From the NCBI RefSeq assembly GCF_040412425.1, contig NC_089744.1, positions 29,337,501 to 29,401,500 on the forward strand: a stretch of 64,000 nucleotides of DNA. Reading direction: 5' to 3'. Position numbers and translations under genes: made by a program. Within the stretch, counting starts at the first letter, position 1. Every line of letters starts with the position of its first letter. Under the pieces are notes generated by a model. The model was not told the origin of the DNA and made no database searches. It was given only the letters and a program-made list of their open reading frames with translations. Of the stretch, positions 1 to 12,339 are shown piece by piece. Source of the stretch: Macrobrachium rosenbergii (lineage: Eukaryota; Arthropoda; Malacostraca; Decapoda; Palaemonidae).

Positions 1-1411
1 GTTTGAGTAGGAATAACCCCCATGAAAGGATGGTGAGTTGCACCTCTGTAAGCACTGCATTCTGGGGAACATCGATTTATTATTACAATTATCAGCTAGT
101 GAAAGATTGTATTGCATTCTCGTCATTTTTTCATTTCCTGTGGAGTTCGCGGTTGCGCTGTCTATGTGTCTGTCATTTCATTTAATGGCGAAAGTAAAAT
201 TATCTTAGCATTTTGTTACAATCTTCAAGGAGCCCAGTAATTAAGATAGTTATGGTCAAGAAATACTCCGTTAATCTCTTTAAAACTTGGATTTACTTTT
301 CAGTGTTGAAGCAGATCATAAGTACATCATTATAGGTAGCTCGACTAATGGAACACGCCACTTTTTGCGGAATAAGAAATTTAATCCACAAATCGGGTCT
401 AAAAAACTTGCAAGAAATTAGGATATTATGGATTTAATATTTTTAGAAACAGCCTCACGAAAATCGTGAGTTGGCCCAGTTTCATGTTTTTTTTTTTTTT
501 TAAAGAGTCATGCGGAGATGATTCTAGTTTTGATTTATAGTGAATTTAATTTCCATTTAATTGAAAATTACCGAACTAAAGAACCTTGAACTTTTGTGGA
601 CTTTTGCGTACCTTGTTTCGTTCTGTATATTATTCTGTTTGCCCTTAATGTCTGGTTAGTTTTAAATTATCAAAGGAAATATTTTGCAAATTTTATTGGA
701 ATTGTTTTTTTAAATGAAATATAAATAATCCTGATGTGGAGTATACTAGAAAAATTACTTCAAAAATTATTCCCTCCAACTGAGTGGTGGTGTAGTTGTT
801 CGGTTTGTCTCTCTTTGTCATCAGAATGACACAAAAAATTTGTGTTCATTTTCACGAAAGTCTTACCGGAGGTGTATCTCTTGTTTAGGCCTGCGAGATG
901 GTCGTTTATCAGCATGTCTACCTATTCTTGGACATATTGAAAAAGTAATAAGTCTCTTCCATCTCCTTGTGTAAACTTTTGTCCATATTTTTTTTTTGAA
1001 ATGTCACCGTCCGTAGGGCTGAAATCATATTCTTTATATGCAGTGACGCTGAATGACCTTTATTAGAAAGAGGAACATTAACCGAATAATATTTAACTTT
1101 TAAAGTGGGAGGTAGGTCTGCCATTTTTCTCCAGGTTGGATGATGTACACGGACGCTTATAGCTGCGAATTATGATTTCAGTTTAGTATCAGGACATTCT
1201 TCAGTTCTGAGATTCCGTTAAATTTGGCATTGTGGGTGTCGCTTAATACTCTTATCATTCCCTGACTTTGCAGAGGAAAGATTATTTGCTACTGCGAACG
1301 AGAGAGAAAGAGAGAGTGAGTGAGTTTTTACCAGCGGCTTTCGGCTGAAACAAGTGAGTGACAGATGTGTGATTTCCGATGAACGCTTTCAGTAAGGATT
1401 GAATTATTTCA

Positions 1412-1413
<2 letters not shown>
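1..1413. other. AT-rich single-copy-looking DNA
   Basis: No convincing gene, RNA gene or known repeat is seen. There is a poly-T run near 488-501 and ordinary AT-rich, T-rich sequence. Open frames here are short and lack coding-like third-position bias. Probably intronic or intergenic. Confidence 0.5.

Positions 1414-1482
<69 letters not shown>
1414..1482. repeat. (CT)n microsatellite
   Basis: Uninterrupted CT dinucleotide tract of about 69 bp. The antisense reading gives an artificial Arg-Glu open frame, which is not a gene. Confidence 0.97.
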
Positions 1483-1484
<2 letters not shown>

Positions 1485-2058
1485 AATGAGTGAGTAAATT
1501 ATGTAAAAAAGAAAACGTATATTCCACGGTAGTGTTGCAGAATTTGATACGACCGCAGCCATATGTTATTTCGATATTCACCGGTGTTGGAAATGATATT
1601 ACTCTCTTCCAAATAATTTTTTCAACAAAGGTTGATAACGAAACTGTTTGAACAAAATGGAATTTAGTTGTTGAGAGGAAGAATCGGGTGCTTTTGAACA
1701 TTTTCGTGAGCTGTTTTTAGATCCGGGGAGGAGACATTTTTTTGATAGTTAGACGAATTCTCTCAAGACTTGTAGAGAAGGGAGGTCCGGCTACAGGGGA
1801 GAGAGAAATCACGAACCTCTGGAAATGACCCAAGGATCCGTTGCTGGACTATCAGGTTGGATTACCACATTTACCCTAAGGGGTTATCGTTCATGGAAAT
1901 GGCAGCGAAGGAATTTTTTCCAAGGATCTGTTTTCTAAACCGATCGAGAATCAGTGTTTTTTTTTTTTTTTAAATGAAAGACTTTCATGTAAAAGGGATC
2001 GTGATAAATATGTTGTTGACTGTAATGGATTAATCGTATGGTTTAATTTAAGAAAAAT

Positions 2059-2187
<129 letters not shown>

Positions 2188-2189
2188 AG

Positions 2190-3664
2190 AGAAAGATTTC
2201 AAATGCAAGTCGTATTCGTTATCTGTCAAAAAATTAGTAAATAAATCATCCGTCCATAATCGTAGCTACCTGGTGTTTTATTTTAGGTAATTGGGTGCCA
2301 TTCAGAGCAGTATCAGATATCTTCATGTTTGAAAAATGTTGCGTCAGTATGTTATTTCATATTTTTGGTGATGCCACTTTTATTAATTAATAATTTACAG
2401 GTCTATATACATTTTTCCGTAAAGTTAGCATGAATCATTAAAAATATATATTTGTAATATAGTTATATAAAACATCATTTTAGGGAACTAAGATACAGTA
2501 GTGCTTTTTAGCTTGGCATTTTTAGGGATAAGCAGTCCTCTCTTTTGGAAGCTAGCAAGTCTGTAGTATTTGAGTTGTAAGTGGCTCAGTTGATCAATTT
2601 CCTTCGGTATGTGATTGATGACAACGAATGTCATTATCTCACGAAACCACTTACCTCTTGATTTATGCTGTTCAAGTTTAACGTAGGGTTGTCCTGCTTT
2701 TATTTATATCGAATAACAGGATATTTAAAGGGCAAAACTACATTGTAAATAATGGTATGGTCAGATTCAGTAGTCCGCCTACACCCGCCGGCCAATACTT
2801 TCCAGTGTAGCAAGTGATATTATTTCCCCAATGTTGGTTTCACCCTGAACTTGACTGTACAGCACATCAGACTTCTCATGGTTGAAAGTGAACTTGTTTT
2901 GGAAAATAACCGAACCAGGATCCAGACCGAAGGAAAGAGGACTGCCAGTTTAGAATGATTTTGAAAGTGAAGCTGTGGTGAAGAGAAGAGCTTAATGCGT
3001 TAAGCTTTTCTATTTTGTCATTCGCCGAAGAAAAGGCTTCATTGTTCGAGTTTAAACATTACAGAAGTAACTATAATTATTCGTCTGTTCTCAGTTGTTT
3101 TGGTGTTTCGCAAGTTTATTCCGTTTTCGAAAGGGGAAGCAGTGAAAAACGGAAATCCGTGTTAATGAAATCAGGTCGATTATGTAGCTGTTAATTCATG
3201 AGACTCTAGGCAGGCTACATCTCCCGTCCATTAGCAGTCAATGAAAGGTGACGGTCTCAAGTGAATCAAGGTCGCTTTTAAGGTCAGAGGGGTCCTGAGG
3301 GTGTTAATCAAGGTCCGTGGAGTCTACTCCGTGGATCTGGGCGCTGATAAGTTGAGACGGTATTGACCGGAGATGGCTATCACGGAGGAAGATGACAGTA
3401 TTGGCTGTGATACGCTGAAGGGGAAAACGATCACCACATTGTCTTAGGTGGTCTTCCCATGCAGGCCATTAATGTAGGTATTTGGTCTTCTGTTATAAAA
3501 ATGTTTACTGAATTGTTTTTGTCTCACTTTTTGGGATTGGTTTATTGTGTTTAGTATAAAAAGAACCGTTTTTGGGATGTATACCGTTCAGATTTTTCCG
3601 TTGTTTTAGCTTCATGTTTGATCAAGGAATATCACACTTTCAGAGTACGTTTAGACTGTGAAAC

Positions 3665-3666
<2 letters not shown>
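2190..3666. other. Unique-looking AT-rich DNA, no gene seen
   Basis: No recognisable coding region, RNA gene or dispersed element. GC is slightly higher around 3230-3470, without coding periodicity that I can see. Confidence 0.45.

Positions 3667-3738
<72 letters not shown>
3667..3738. repeat. (CT)n microsatellite
   Basis: About 72 bp of CT. Followed at 3864-3889 by a small (AGAC)n tract. Confidence 0.97.
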
Positions 3739-3739
<1 letters not shown>

Positions 3740-3851
3740 TTTCTCAGCAAGGGCCAGATCAATTTGGATAAGCCTACGGCCCCTCACAACGAAGGTGATT
3801 GAAAATGATAAAATTGAAAATTATAAAACTCAGTTGTTTTAGTATTCCTGT

Positions 3852-3863
<12 letters not shown>

Positions 3864-3889
<26 letters not shown>
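3864..3889. repeat. (AGAC)n tetranucleotide repeat
   Basis: Six or so copies of AGAC, preceded by a short GA run. Simple sequence. Confidence 0.9.
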
Positions 3890-3891
<2 letters not shown>

Positions 3892-4480
3892 GATGGGTAT
3901 TTGGTACCTTAGCGCTATAATGATATTCTAGGGAGGTAAGACACATTGAAAAGGGAATGCATTTTAAATTATGATTGAGCTGCTTTCGCTTTTTCTTAAT
4001 TTCTGTTCGTCCTTAAAAAAAAAAAAAAAAAAAAAAAGCATCGTTCGGGTTGCCCATGGAGAGGGTCAGTGGCATCCTTTGGAAAACTAATCGTAACGAA
4101 CGTGTTCATTTGTCTCCCAGAAGGCAACAAACCGTAAAAGTATGGCTCAGAATGGCTTTTCCATATTTTTTTAAGCGTATCCATAGAGTTTAAGCACATT
4201 TCGGGTAGTTATTACAACTTACACAGTGATGGAGATGGATTATTTTCATTTTTTTTATATTTAAATGAATCCATCTTATGTCTGTAGTTTTTGTGTGCTG
4301 ATCTTCTTGTGATGAATTTTTTAGGTGAAGGTTATCTTCCCATCTTAAGAAAAGAAGGCTTCATTCCTGCGGAAGACAAGTCGTGTTTATTCATCGCTCA
4401 GTGGTTTTCTCCGAAAGATGGGTCCCTCTTCTAAAAAAGCAGAATCATTCTAATTTCGTAATATGTTAGCGTTACGGTTC

Positions 4481-4535
<55 letters not shown>

Positions 4536-4552
4536 GTTGTTGTTGTTGTTGT
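4481..4552. repeat. (ATT)n(GTT)n compound microsatellite
   Basis: ATT repeats run into GTT repeats at about 4535. The change of one base per unit suggests a point mutation that was then spread by slippage. It lies close to another ATT tract (4678-4730), which is the tail of a family B element in reverse orientation. Confidence 0.95.
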
Positions 4553-4671
4553 TTCGGACAGCTGCTTTATAATTTACCGGCTGAAACGAAGAAACTTATT
4601 CGTCAAATTGACGAGGCGAAATACAACCCCTCAACGGCATACAGAGTGACAGTCTTTTCATTATTATTTTA

Positions 4672-4677
<6 letters not shown>

Positions 4678-4729
<52 letters not shown>

Positions 4730-4870
4730 GTATTCAATAGATGAACCCTGTTCATATGGCACAAGCCCTCCAAAGGGGCCATTGACCTGACATTTAAGCT
4801 TCCAAAATATATAGTGTTCATTTGAAAGTAACAGAAGGTAATAGGAAATACAGCAGGGAGAGATGAGTTA
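4678..4870 (-). mobile_element. Family B element, copy 1 (TAA-tailed)
   Basis: Read on the minus strand, this carries the family B 3' core (AAGCTT... CCTTTGGAGGGCTTGTGCC... ATGAACAGGGTTCAT) directly followed by a (TAA)n tail, which appears on the plus strand as ATT repeats at 4678-4730. The same core plus tail occurs at 7320-7549, 8565-8782, 26418-26531 and 56290-56505. A simple-repeat 3' tail is typical of non-LTR retrotransposons and the SINEs they mobilise. Class (LINE end or SINE) is not resolved, and the 5' limit is approximate. Confidence 0.65.
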
Positions 4871-5468
4871 CAGCATTGTAGAGAAACCCTCGTTGACACC
4901 GTAATTCCTTTATATTTGGCAGTAACTGGCTTTGACACCTTGATACCTCTTTTTAGCTCTATTCCAAACATAATATTTTAATGTGTGATACAGATCAGCT
5001 GAGCAGAAAAGCTACCTTAAATTCACTCGTTAACACCAACGGTTTGAAAAATATGGGATGATAATAAGAGTCAAGATTAATTAATAAGGATTAAACGTGA
5101 GCTGTTCATTATTCTTACGGATGCATAAAGGTTTTAATGGATTAAGATTTCATCACCAGGTGCAATTATTTAACGGGTGATTGCAATAACTCATCGCATT
5201 CGAAAGCTGTACACAGAATTTCGTTTTCAGTTCCCCAACCTACTATATTGTGAAAATATAGTTGAAAGTGTCTGTCGGAATGATGACTAATGTGAGGCAG
5301 CCTCATTTATTTAGAGTAATAACGACGAAGGACACTTTTTGTTTAATTAAGGAAAGGTCTTGGTGCCCTCAGAGGAAGCATCTGCGCTTCTGCTTTTTAA
5401 TTATACGTCACCTCTGTGGATTTTGGACTTTATTAGTGGGTATTTTAATCTCTCTCTCTCTCTCTCAA

Positions 5469-5476
<8 letters not shown>
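4871..5476. other. No gene seen
   Basis: AT-rich, unremarkable sequence between repeats. It ends in a short CT run (about 5451-5466) leading into a TA tract. Confidence 0.4.

Positions 5477-5547
<71 letters not shown>
5477..5547. repeat. (TA)n microsatellite
   Basis: About 70 bp of TA. It forms the left flank of foldback element E1. Confidence 0.97.
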
Positions 5548-5550
<3 letters not shown>

Positions 5551-5850
5551 GCTTCTACAAATGTCGTTTGATATCAATTCTCGTTACTTTGGGAATATCG
5601 CCGAAGGGGAATTATAAGCGATGGCTAAGTGGTTTAACTCTCGACTGGAGTCTCGAACACTCGACACAGTAGCCTACCCTCCAATGGAGGGTACTGTGTC
5701 GAGTGTTCGAGACACTTCGGTACCAGTCCATGTATCACTTATAATTCCCCTGCGGTGATATTCTCAAAGTAGCGTGAATTGGGTATTAAACGACATTTGT
5801 AGCTTAATGTTTGTATATAAATTACGGTGATGTGATAAAAATTCATATGT
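5547..5850 (+). mobile_element. Foldback element E1 (family E), nested hairpins with tRNA-like box A
   Basis: The outer arms at about 5547-5622 and 5730-5809 are imperfect reverse complements. They share the CTACAAATGTCG / CGACATTTGTAG end and a second block (GGGGAATTATAAG / CTTATAATTCCCC). Inside lies a perfect 22-bp inverted pair, 5650-5671 with 5692-5713, and inside that an 8-bp pair (TACCCTCC / GGAGGGTA). TGGCTAAGTGG at 5622-5632 fits a pol III box A. A clean box B is not seen, as if the tRNA-like part had been overwritten by the inner palindrome. The right end (GTATATAAATTACGGTGATGTGATAAAA) recurs in E2. Both sides are (TA)n. This is probably a non-autonomous foldback or SINE-like element. 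I recognise the pattern but not a named family. Confidence 0.7.
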
Positions 5851-5861
5851 ATGTGTGTGTA

Positions 5862-5963
<102 letters not shown>

Positions 5964-6434
5964 AGCCAACATCACTCTCATTCACACTTTACACACTAGT
6001 TAAGGAAGCTGTAGATCCCATTCTGCCCAAATTTCAGGAGATAAGTCTCCCTGGCCTCCTGTCCTGGTCTTGGGGACGATTCAGTTATGTTGTCCTTGTC
6101 GTATGGGCCGCACAGTCAAGTCCGTCGGTTAACGGGGAACTGTTTTTTATTCGGTGTTTATACTTCACTTGTTCTAATGCGATGTTTATACTTTAGTCTT
6201 CTATGTTTCCCCACGACTTCGAGACAGTAGTATTGAAAGGGGGGCTCTTGGACATAAAGCATTAAATATCACGCGGTGAGTGATTATGCTGTAGCTTTAT
6301 TTCCTTCATCCGACAATAGCTGCTGAGTTAGCCAGAGGTATTACATGTGGCCCCTTCAAGGAGAGGCTCAGTGCCTTTTAGGGGCGCTTATTTCCTCTCA
6401 AGGAATTGCTTTGGTTTCATTCACTCTTTCAGTC
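5964..6434. other. No gene seen
   Basis: Moderate-GC sequence between E1 and the first family A copy. No open frame with coding-like codon use. Confidence 0.4.
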
Positions 6435-6755
6435 CCTGTAAGGGGGCTAGTGCCGTCGGTGCACCTGGCGCGGTGCACTGTAGGCTTTACTTACGTTCTT
6501 TGCAGCGTCGTTTCGGCCCCTAGCAGCAACCCCTTTCATTCTTAATACTGTACCCCCGTTCGTATTCTCTTTCTTCCATCTTACTTTCCACCCTTTCCTA
6601 ATAATTGTTTAATAGTGCAGTTGCGAAGTTTCCCTCCAGTTACACCTTCATAACCTTTTTACTCTCAATTTCCCTTTCAGCGCTGAATGACCTCATAGGC
6701 CCCAGCGCTTGGCCTTTGGCCTAAATTTTATATCCCGGTTCCAATTCCCATTTAA
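6435..6755 (+). mobile_element. Family A SINE-like element, copy 1
   Basis: About 320 bp copy of the commonest dispersed repeat here. Recognised by the ordered landmarks GTGCACC...GGTGCAC hairpin, GTAGGC.TTAC, GCAGCGTC, CTTCCATCTTACTTTCCACC, CCTCC.GTTACACCTT, TTTCAGCGCTGAATGACCTCATAGG and CTTGGCCTTTGGCCTAAATT. Copies share both ends and length, so this is a discrete element rather than random truncations. No convincing pol III boxes or open frame were found. Confidence 0.8.
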
Positions 6756-7319
6756 GGGGCAACAGCTGTTGATAAAAAAAATCGTTATGATAAGAGTAAT
6801 CACTGTTTTTTCATGCGTATTCTAGGACCACAAAACAAAGGTTACGACGATAATGTAAGTAAAGTAACTTGAAACAATTTTTCACATGGAAGCAAAGAAT
6901 GATCATATGAAAGTCTTTTGTTTTTAGTTTGAAGTTCATGGTTTTATTTTTTTTTTTTCAAGTTTATTTCAAAGGGAGTCGTTCCTGTGTGGAAAGGAAG
7001 TGTCAACTGTTACCGCAGCAGATGAACGACTGCAATTAGAGAGATTCAGCGGTGGAGCAGTCGCTTCGTTCGAGCTGTCGTTTAGCTCTGGGGGAAGTTT
7101 AGCGAAATTCTTTTCGCTTTAAAAGGGCCAGGTGTGAGGTTTGCCTTGAATCCGAAACAATTTTATTTCAGGAAAGCTTTCATATTATATTTTCGATGTT
7201 TTATCATTATAGTTTTTTCCAAGCACGAACGGCTCTAAACCATCTTATTATTTTATTCTGGTGTCTGTAATGCACGACGATCTTTCTTATTAACTTAGTA
7301 ACATGGGTAATAAAATTTA
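6756..7319. other. No gene seen
   Basis: Unique-looking sequence. Slightly GC-richer around 7000-7140, with no supported exon. Confidence 0.4.
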
Positions 7320-7505
7320 CTTACCTTTTCATGTATTTGTATCGATTTGATCATTATTTTTCCTTTTATAATAAATGATGACTTCTTTCTGTATTTCCTA
7401 TTTCCTTCTGTTACTTTTTTCAAATGAACACCATATCCCTCTTTAGGTTTGAGAATCAAGTCAGAGGCCCCTGTGGGTTTGCTCCTTATGAATAGGGATC
7501 ATCCT

Positions 7506-7549
<44 letters not shown>
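7320..7549 (+). mobile_element. Family B element, copy 2 (TAA-tailed)
   Basis: Contains CCTTCTGTTACTT, AATGAACACCATAT, the CCCCTGTGGGTTTGCTCC core and a (TAA)n tail at 7509-7549. Collinear with copies 3 and 5. Confidence 0.7.
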
Positions 7550-7550
<1 letters not shown>

Positions 7551-7940
7551 CAGTTATTTCGTAGTGATCGCCTACCGTAACGATGTAGGCTTTAATGGCA
7601 AAGTGTGTCTTAATGAAAAGCGATGAATATGAAGATGAAAGATCTCGGTAATGGTTGGTAATTATGCTCTTGGGTTTGTGTATTATTTATGCATCTGCAC
7701 GAACCTCACTCCCAGAGGAGAAATGAATACGTCATCTGGGTCACACATTATTCATTCAGTTTGATGATGGATAAATACCTGAATTCAGAATTCACGTATT
7801 GACCTAAATCACATGTTTAATTCACTATATTTGCTGATAATTGTATATCCGCGACCTGACTTCACCTCCGTTTGTCTCTGACTGATGTTGAGCCTTGGAA
7901 TGACTGTATTTGACTGAGTAGTTACCTTAGTTATGAATTA

Positions 7941-8014
7941 GTGTTTAAAAAAGAAAACTACATTGTGAAAGGGGGCGGTGTTTAAAAAAGAAAACTACAT
8001 TATGAAAGGGGGGC
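7941..8014. repeat. 37-bp tandem duplication
   Basis: Two adjacent near-identical 37-bp units beginning GTGTTTAAAAAAGAAAAC, with one substitution and a G-run length difference. Recent local duplication. Confidence 0.9.
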
Positions 8015-8564
8015 GGGGTTCATAGTTACCTCATCAGATTCATTATGGGTTCTGCATGGTTTTACGAGAGGGAGAGAGAGAGAGCGATAGGCCTGTATAC
8101 TGAACTGGTGGCGTATTATTACCTATCTTTACTGGACTGATTACTAATATATACCAGAATTGTAATTTATCTCATTAAAGTTGTATAGAATCCTAACTTC
8201 CCGTTTATTTGATGAACTATAGATCCTGAATTACAGACTAAATAGATGTGGTAAAGTGTCGAGAGCCATTTACACAACCAGACCTTTCGCGTTTTGTCGC
8301 AGGAAAATCGGACTGCATTTCGGCTGTCCGTCTGAGACTCCTACACGGAAACGTCATTGAGAGCGAAGGACTGCAGCGGCTGTGAACTGGAACCCTCCAT
8401 TTCAATTGCAAATGCATTGCTTGTATTCCGTGTTTGCTGATGCTCTTATTGTCATTATACCTGTCATGTCAAATTCACTTTCCAGGATGATTTTAGATTG
8501 ACGCCGGGTCGAGCTAACTCCTCCCCCGGTCACCAAGTATCCCTCGTATTGTAATAATTCATTT
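8015..8564. other. No gene seen
   Basis: Mixed sequence with a short GA run (8070-8083). GC is somewhat higher around 8280-8400, but I find no splice-site-bounded open frame there that I would defend. Confidence 0.4.
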
Positions 8565-8782
8565 ATAATTCTAACTGTTTATGTATGAAATTTATTAGCT
8601 TATATTTTGTCTTTTCAAATAACTGATCTCGCCTTTCTGTTTGTCCCATTACCCTTTGTTACTTCTTTCTAATGGACACCATATTCTTTGGAAGCTTGAA
8701 TTTCAAGTCATTGGTCTCTGCGGGCTTCTTTCATTTGAATAGGGTTCATCTTCTGAATAGTAATATATAATAATAATAATTG
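8565..8782 (+). mobile_element. Family B element, copy 3 (TAA-tailed)
   Basis: Contains the CTTCTTTCTAATGGACACCATATTC and GGTCTCTGCGGGCTTC variants of the family B core, then AATAGGGTTCATCTTCTGAATAG and a short degenerate TAA tail. More diverged than copy 5. Confidence 0.65.
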
Positions 8783-8953
8783 ATGTCGAAGGCTTTGTTA
8801 TTTAGTATTGGCTTTTTGTAGTATTTTTAAGGAGTGTATGCGACATCCTTCGCAGTTGCTGGATCATTGTGATTTGTTGTAAAATTGTTTGTTATCAGAA
8901 TGCTTTTATGTTGTATAAATTCGTAAGGTAATTATTGTGACTGCAAGTGCTGC

Positions 8954-9016
<63 letters not shown>
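8954..9016. repeat. (ATT)n microsatellite
   Basis: About 62 bp of ATT repeats without the family B core next to it. Confidence 0.95.
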
Positions 9017-9018
<2 letters not shown>

Positions 9019-9848
9019 AACATTGAGATGGTGTTGATGTTGTATTGCAAGGTTTTGTAATTAGCTTGTATAAGATTATCTTTTTAGTCGTCCGTGGAAG
9101 CTATGAATCCATGACCCAATTTATAAGAGCAAGTGAACTGACAATGTGGTATGGTTATCGTGCCGTTCATTACCCCTGAAATGCCATGCTCCGTGGAATG
9201 TACTGTACAGTCTCGGCCACGTACGTAGCCCCTTTCCAACGTGGAACGCTACTTTTTTCTTTTCAAAGCTTGAACCGAATCGCGAAACAGACACAGTTCT
9301 ATAGACACAGTTTTTTCTGTCCCGTTTTAATGATGATGGCGATGATGACCATCGAGGAGTTTGCGGTTTCGCGAGGATTTGGACGACTGCTTGCTTGCTT
9401 GCTTGCTTGCTTGACCGTTACGGGATTGACCGTTGTGTTAGCTGATCTTTTCACGACCGTTTGGCCAAGGAAATGTGACCGTTTTATAGTGGTATCTTCG
9501 CACGAATGAAAACAATTGTGACAGTTTTCCGAGGTTAGCTTTGAGGTTACATTTGTCATGTGTTTGTGTACTATTTGTGGTTATGTAATAAACACTTGAG
9601 GTGCATATGTCATACAATATATGAAGTCTCTCTCTCTCTCTCTCAACCCTGCAGTGGCCATAGTGAATCTGCCCAAGTAACGTTGGGCTCCCTCCCACTA
9701 TAATGTAGTTTTCTTTTTTTCTTGAACAGAGAAAGCAAATAAGAAAAGAAAAAAAGGGGGAACCCCCCACCCCAAGAGTGGAATCCGTGCATGTGGGAAA
9801 TGGCGAGAATGGGTTTAGCAGTCTTCTTTTGTAATGCTTCCCCGGAGA

Positions 9849-9850
<2 letters not shown>
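9017..9850. other. No gene seen; small simple repeats
   Basis: Holds a (TTGC)n run near 9389-9412 and a short CT run near 9628-9644. A moderate-GC part (9180-9480) has overlapping open frames on both strands, but no splice or codon-bias support. Confidence 0.4.

Positions 9851-9909
<59 letters not shown>
9851..9909. repeat. (CT)n microsatellite
   Basis: About 59 bp of CT. A (TGTGC)n run of about 25 bp follows near 9976-9998. Confidence 0.97.
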
Positions 9910-9912
<3 letters not shown>

Positions 9913-10196
9913 TGGACGATTTAGGTGCCGTTACTGTTAACCAAAGAAGGAGGTGCTAGAAGAAAAGTGTCAACCTGTGCTGTGCTGTGCTGTGCTGTTG
10001 CCGTTAGCAACAGAACTGTTCATCTGATGAAACTATACGTTTTTTTTTTTATTTCTTATTTTTTTTCACCAGGCTGGGTCCTTCCTCTTAGATTTTTCGT
10101 TCGGTGATGTATGTCGTGACCCGGTTTATATGTAGCATTTCATTCTGTTTAATAGACTTTTGTTGTTTATTTGCTGATGGTTCTTCCGACACACAC

Positions 10197-10198
<2 letters not shown>

Positions 10199-10287
<89 letters not shown>
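10199..10287. repeat. (TA)n microsatellite
   Basis: About 89 bp of TA, with short GA tract downstream. Confidence 0.97.
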
Positions 10288-10290
<3 letters not shown>

Positions 10291-10718
10291 TGAGAGAGAG
10301 AGTGAGCGAGCGTGTGTAAGTATACAATGTGCTTGTTTTTCGCGCGCTAGAACCACAAGAATGGTGTGTTTAAGACATGGCAACTTTATCCATGTTTATT
10401 CATATACCGTAAAAGACAGTTTTATATGTATGCATAGAGCCGGCGAGGCTTAGTTGAAAGATTCAAGTCGTGGAACAAGGTTCTTTCAAACGCTTAAGCC
10501 TGGTCCATTAGGATAGAGAAAGGAAGCCTCTGTCGAGCGCAGAGCAAAGCATTTGGGGGAAAAAATATTAGAAACCAACTAACCAAAGATAAAGAAGTTA
10601 TCGAGAAACTTTTTTTTTTTTCTATAAAAAAAAAAGTATAAAATGCGTTTACATCATGCAAGGGAAAGCTGTCAGCATGCAAATATCGTGCCAGGCATTC
10701 ACATTGCATGTCATAAAG

Positions 10719-10722
<4 letters not shown>

Positions 10723-10751
<29 letters not shown>
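10723..10751. repeat. (TA)n microsatellite, short
   Basis: About 28 bp of TA. A poly-T run of about 23 bp follows at 10803-10825. Confidence 0.9.
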
Positions 10752-10756
<5 letters not shown>

Positions 10757-10986
10757 TATTAAGGGTAGTTGAAATTTGCATTTTCATTTTACGTCGCGTT
10801 GGTTTTTTTTTTTTTTTTTTTTTTTGCCAGAGAGGAGTCATTGGCGTTGGTAGAGTTAGTTTTATTCAAATTACAAATGATTATTTCTTTTTATTTGTTC
10901 GTGGTGTAGCCACCTCGTATATGTCGTTCTGTGTTATCATAAGTTTAATATGTGATTCTTCATCTTTTTCCGGTTATTTTTTACAG

Positions 10987-11042
10987 GGCCGCTCTATTCT
11001 GCAGATCATGAGTTTCACTCTATTAACTTTTGGATTGGTCCA
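10987..11042 (+). CDS. Candidate internal exon, unidentified
   Basis: A pyrimidine-rich tract ending TTTTTTACAG (to 10986) is followed by 56 nt and a GTAAGAAT donor at 11043. Two frames are open. One reads GRSILQIMSFTLLTFGLV. The other reads PLYSADHEFHSINFWIGP, whose WIG faintly recalls C-type lectin domains, which is not enough for a call. The next 200 bp are (TAA)-rich. Splice-like signals occur by chance in sequence this T-rich, so this is a candidate only. Confidence 0.2.
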
Positions 11043-11168
11043 GTAAGAATTTCTAGGCAGTAATAATGATAATAGAATATATTATAAAATGTTGATAATA
11101 ATAATGATAATAATAATAATATAAAATGCTGATGCTTATAATTATATTGATAAAAACGAGAACATAAA

Positions 11169-11169
<1 letters not shown>

Positions 11170-11227
<58 letters not shown>
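11170..11227. repeat. (TAA)n microsatellite
   Basis: About 57 bp of TAA, preceded from 11068 by degenerate TAA/TGATAA repeats. No family B core is visible beside it. Confidence 0.95.
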
Positions 11228-11228
<1 letters not shown>

Positions 11229-11432
11229 TAAAATGTTCCTCTCATCATAGCCTTGAAGAGGAAAGACATCCTTCTCTTTGTGTGTGTCTTATTGGTTCAC
11301 ACGGTGCGCTTTCGCTGTAAGAACTGTGGACGCCAATGTACCGTGCGTATTTCTGGCACATCCAAAAGAGAGTTTTGTACAGATTGTACCTGTGCTATTG
11401 AATAATTATTTGTATGGATGACCTAGTTTTAG

Positions 11433-11748
11433 TTCCCGTACGGGGGTAGTGACGTCAATGAACCTCATGCGGTGCGCTGTAGGCATTACTTAAGGTTCTT
11501 TGCAGCGTCCCTTTGGGCCCTAGCTGCAACACTTTTTATTCCTTTTACTGCACCTCCATTCATATACTTTCTTCCATCTCATTTTCCACCCACTTCTAAC
11601 AATTGCTTCATAGTGCATCTGCGAGGTTTTCCTCCTGTTACACCTTTTAAACCTAACTCTTAAGTTTCCCTTTCAGCTCTGAATGATCTCATAGACCCCA
11701 GCGGTTGGCCTTCGGCCTAAATTGTATATTCTTTTCTATCTCGTCCCT
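11433..11748 (+). mobile_element. Family A SINE-like element, copy 2
   Basis: Full-length-looking copy with all family landmarks. The hairpin at the start has one arm altered (GCGGTGCGC), and the 3' end reads GCGGTTGGCCTTCGGCCTAAATTG. Confidence 0.8.
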
Positions 11749-12107
11749 AGTGTTAGTAAGTGAATAATAACTGTTTTTTGTTGGAGAATATGAACACTAG
11801 CATCGTACATCGTATTAACACCGTTATCATGAATTATTGTATTTCTTCAGTAGGGGTTTTATGTAATGGTATGAAGCTCCATGTATTCAAATTTATGTTC
11901 TTGGTGAGAACATTAGTATATATTTTTATACATTACATAATTTTGCTCGCTCTTTAGTTTGAAGGCATTACTTCGTCATAGGAGGGAGCTCATATAATTA
12001 ATGCTTTTCACGGCTTTGATAACATTCATCCATATCATAATGCTATTCACATCTCAAGGTCGTGTATATATTGTAGAGGGGTTGGTGGACAGGGACATTT
12101 TACTGTG

Positions 12108-12251
<144 letters not shown>

Positions 12252-12296
12252 CAGTACGAAGGAACGCGTGCTTAAGAATATCACTAAGTCCACGTA

Positions 12297-12324
12297 GGAA
12301 GGTGAGTGAATTCACTCACCTTCC
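12297..12324. repeat. 28-bp perfect palindrome beside (TA)n
   Basis: GGAAGGTGAGTGAA is followed immediately by its exact reverse complement, with no spacer. (TA)n lies on the left (to 12248), and a short TA/CA tract starts at about 12331 on the right. Confidence 0.95.
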
Positions 12325-12339
12325 CGACGATATATATAT

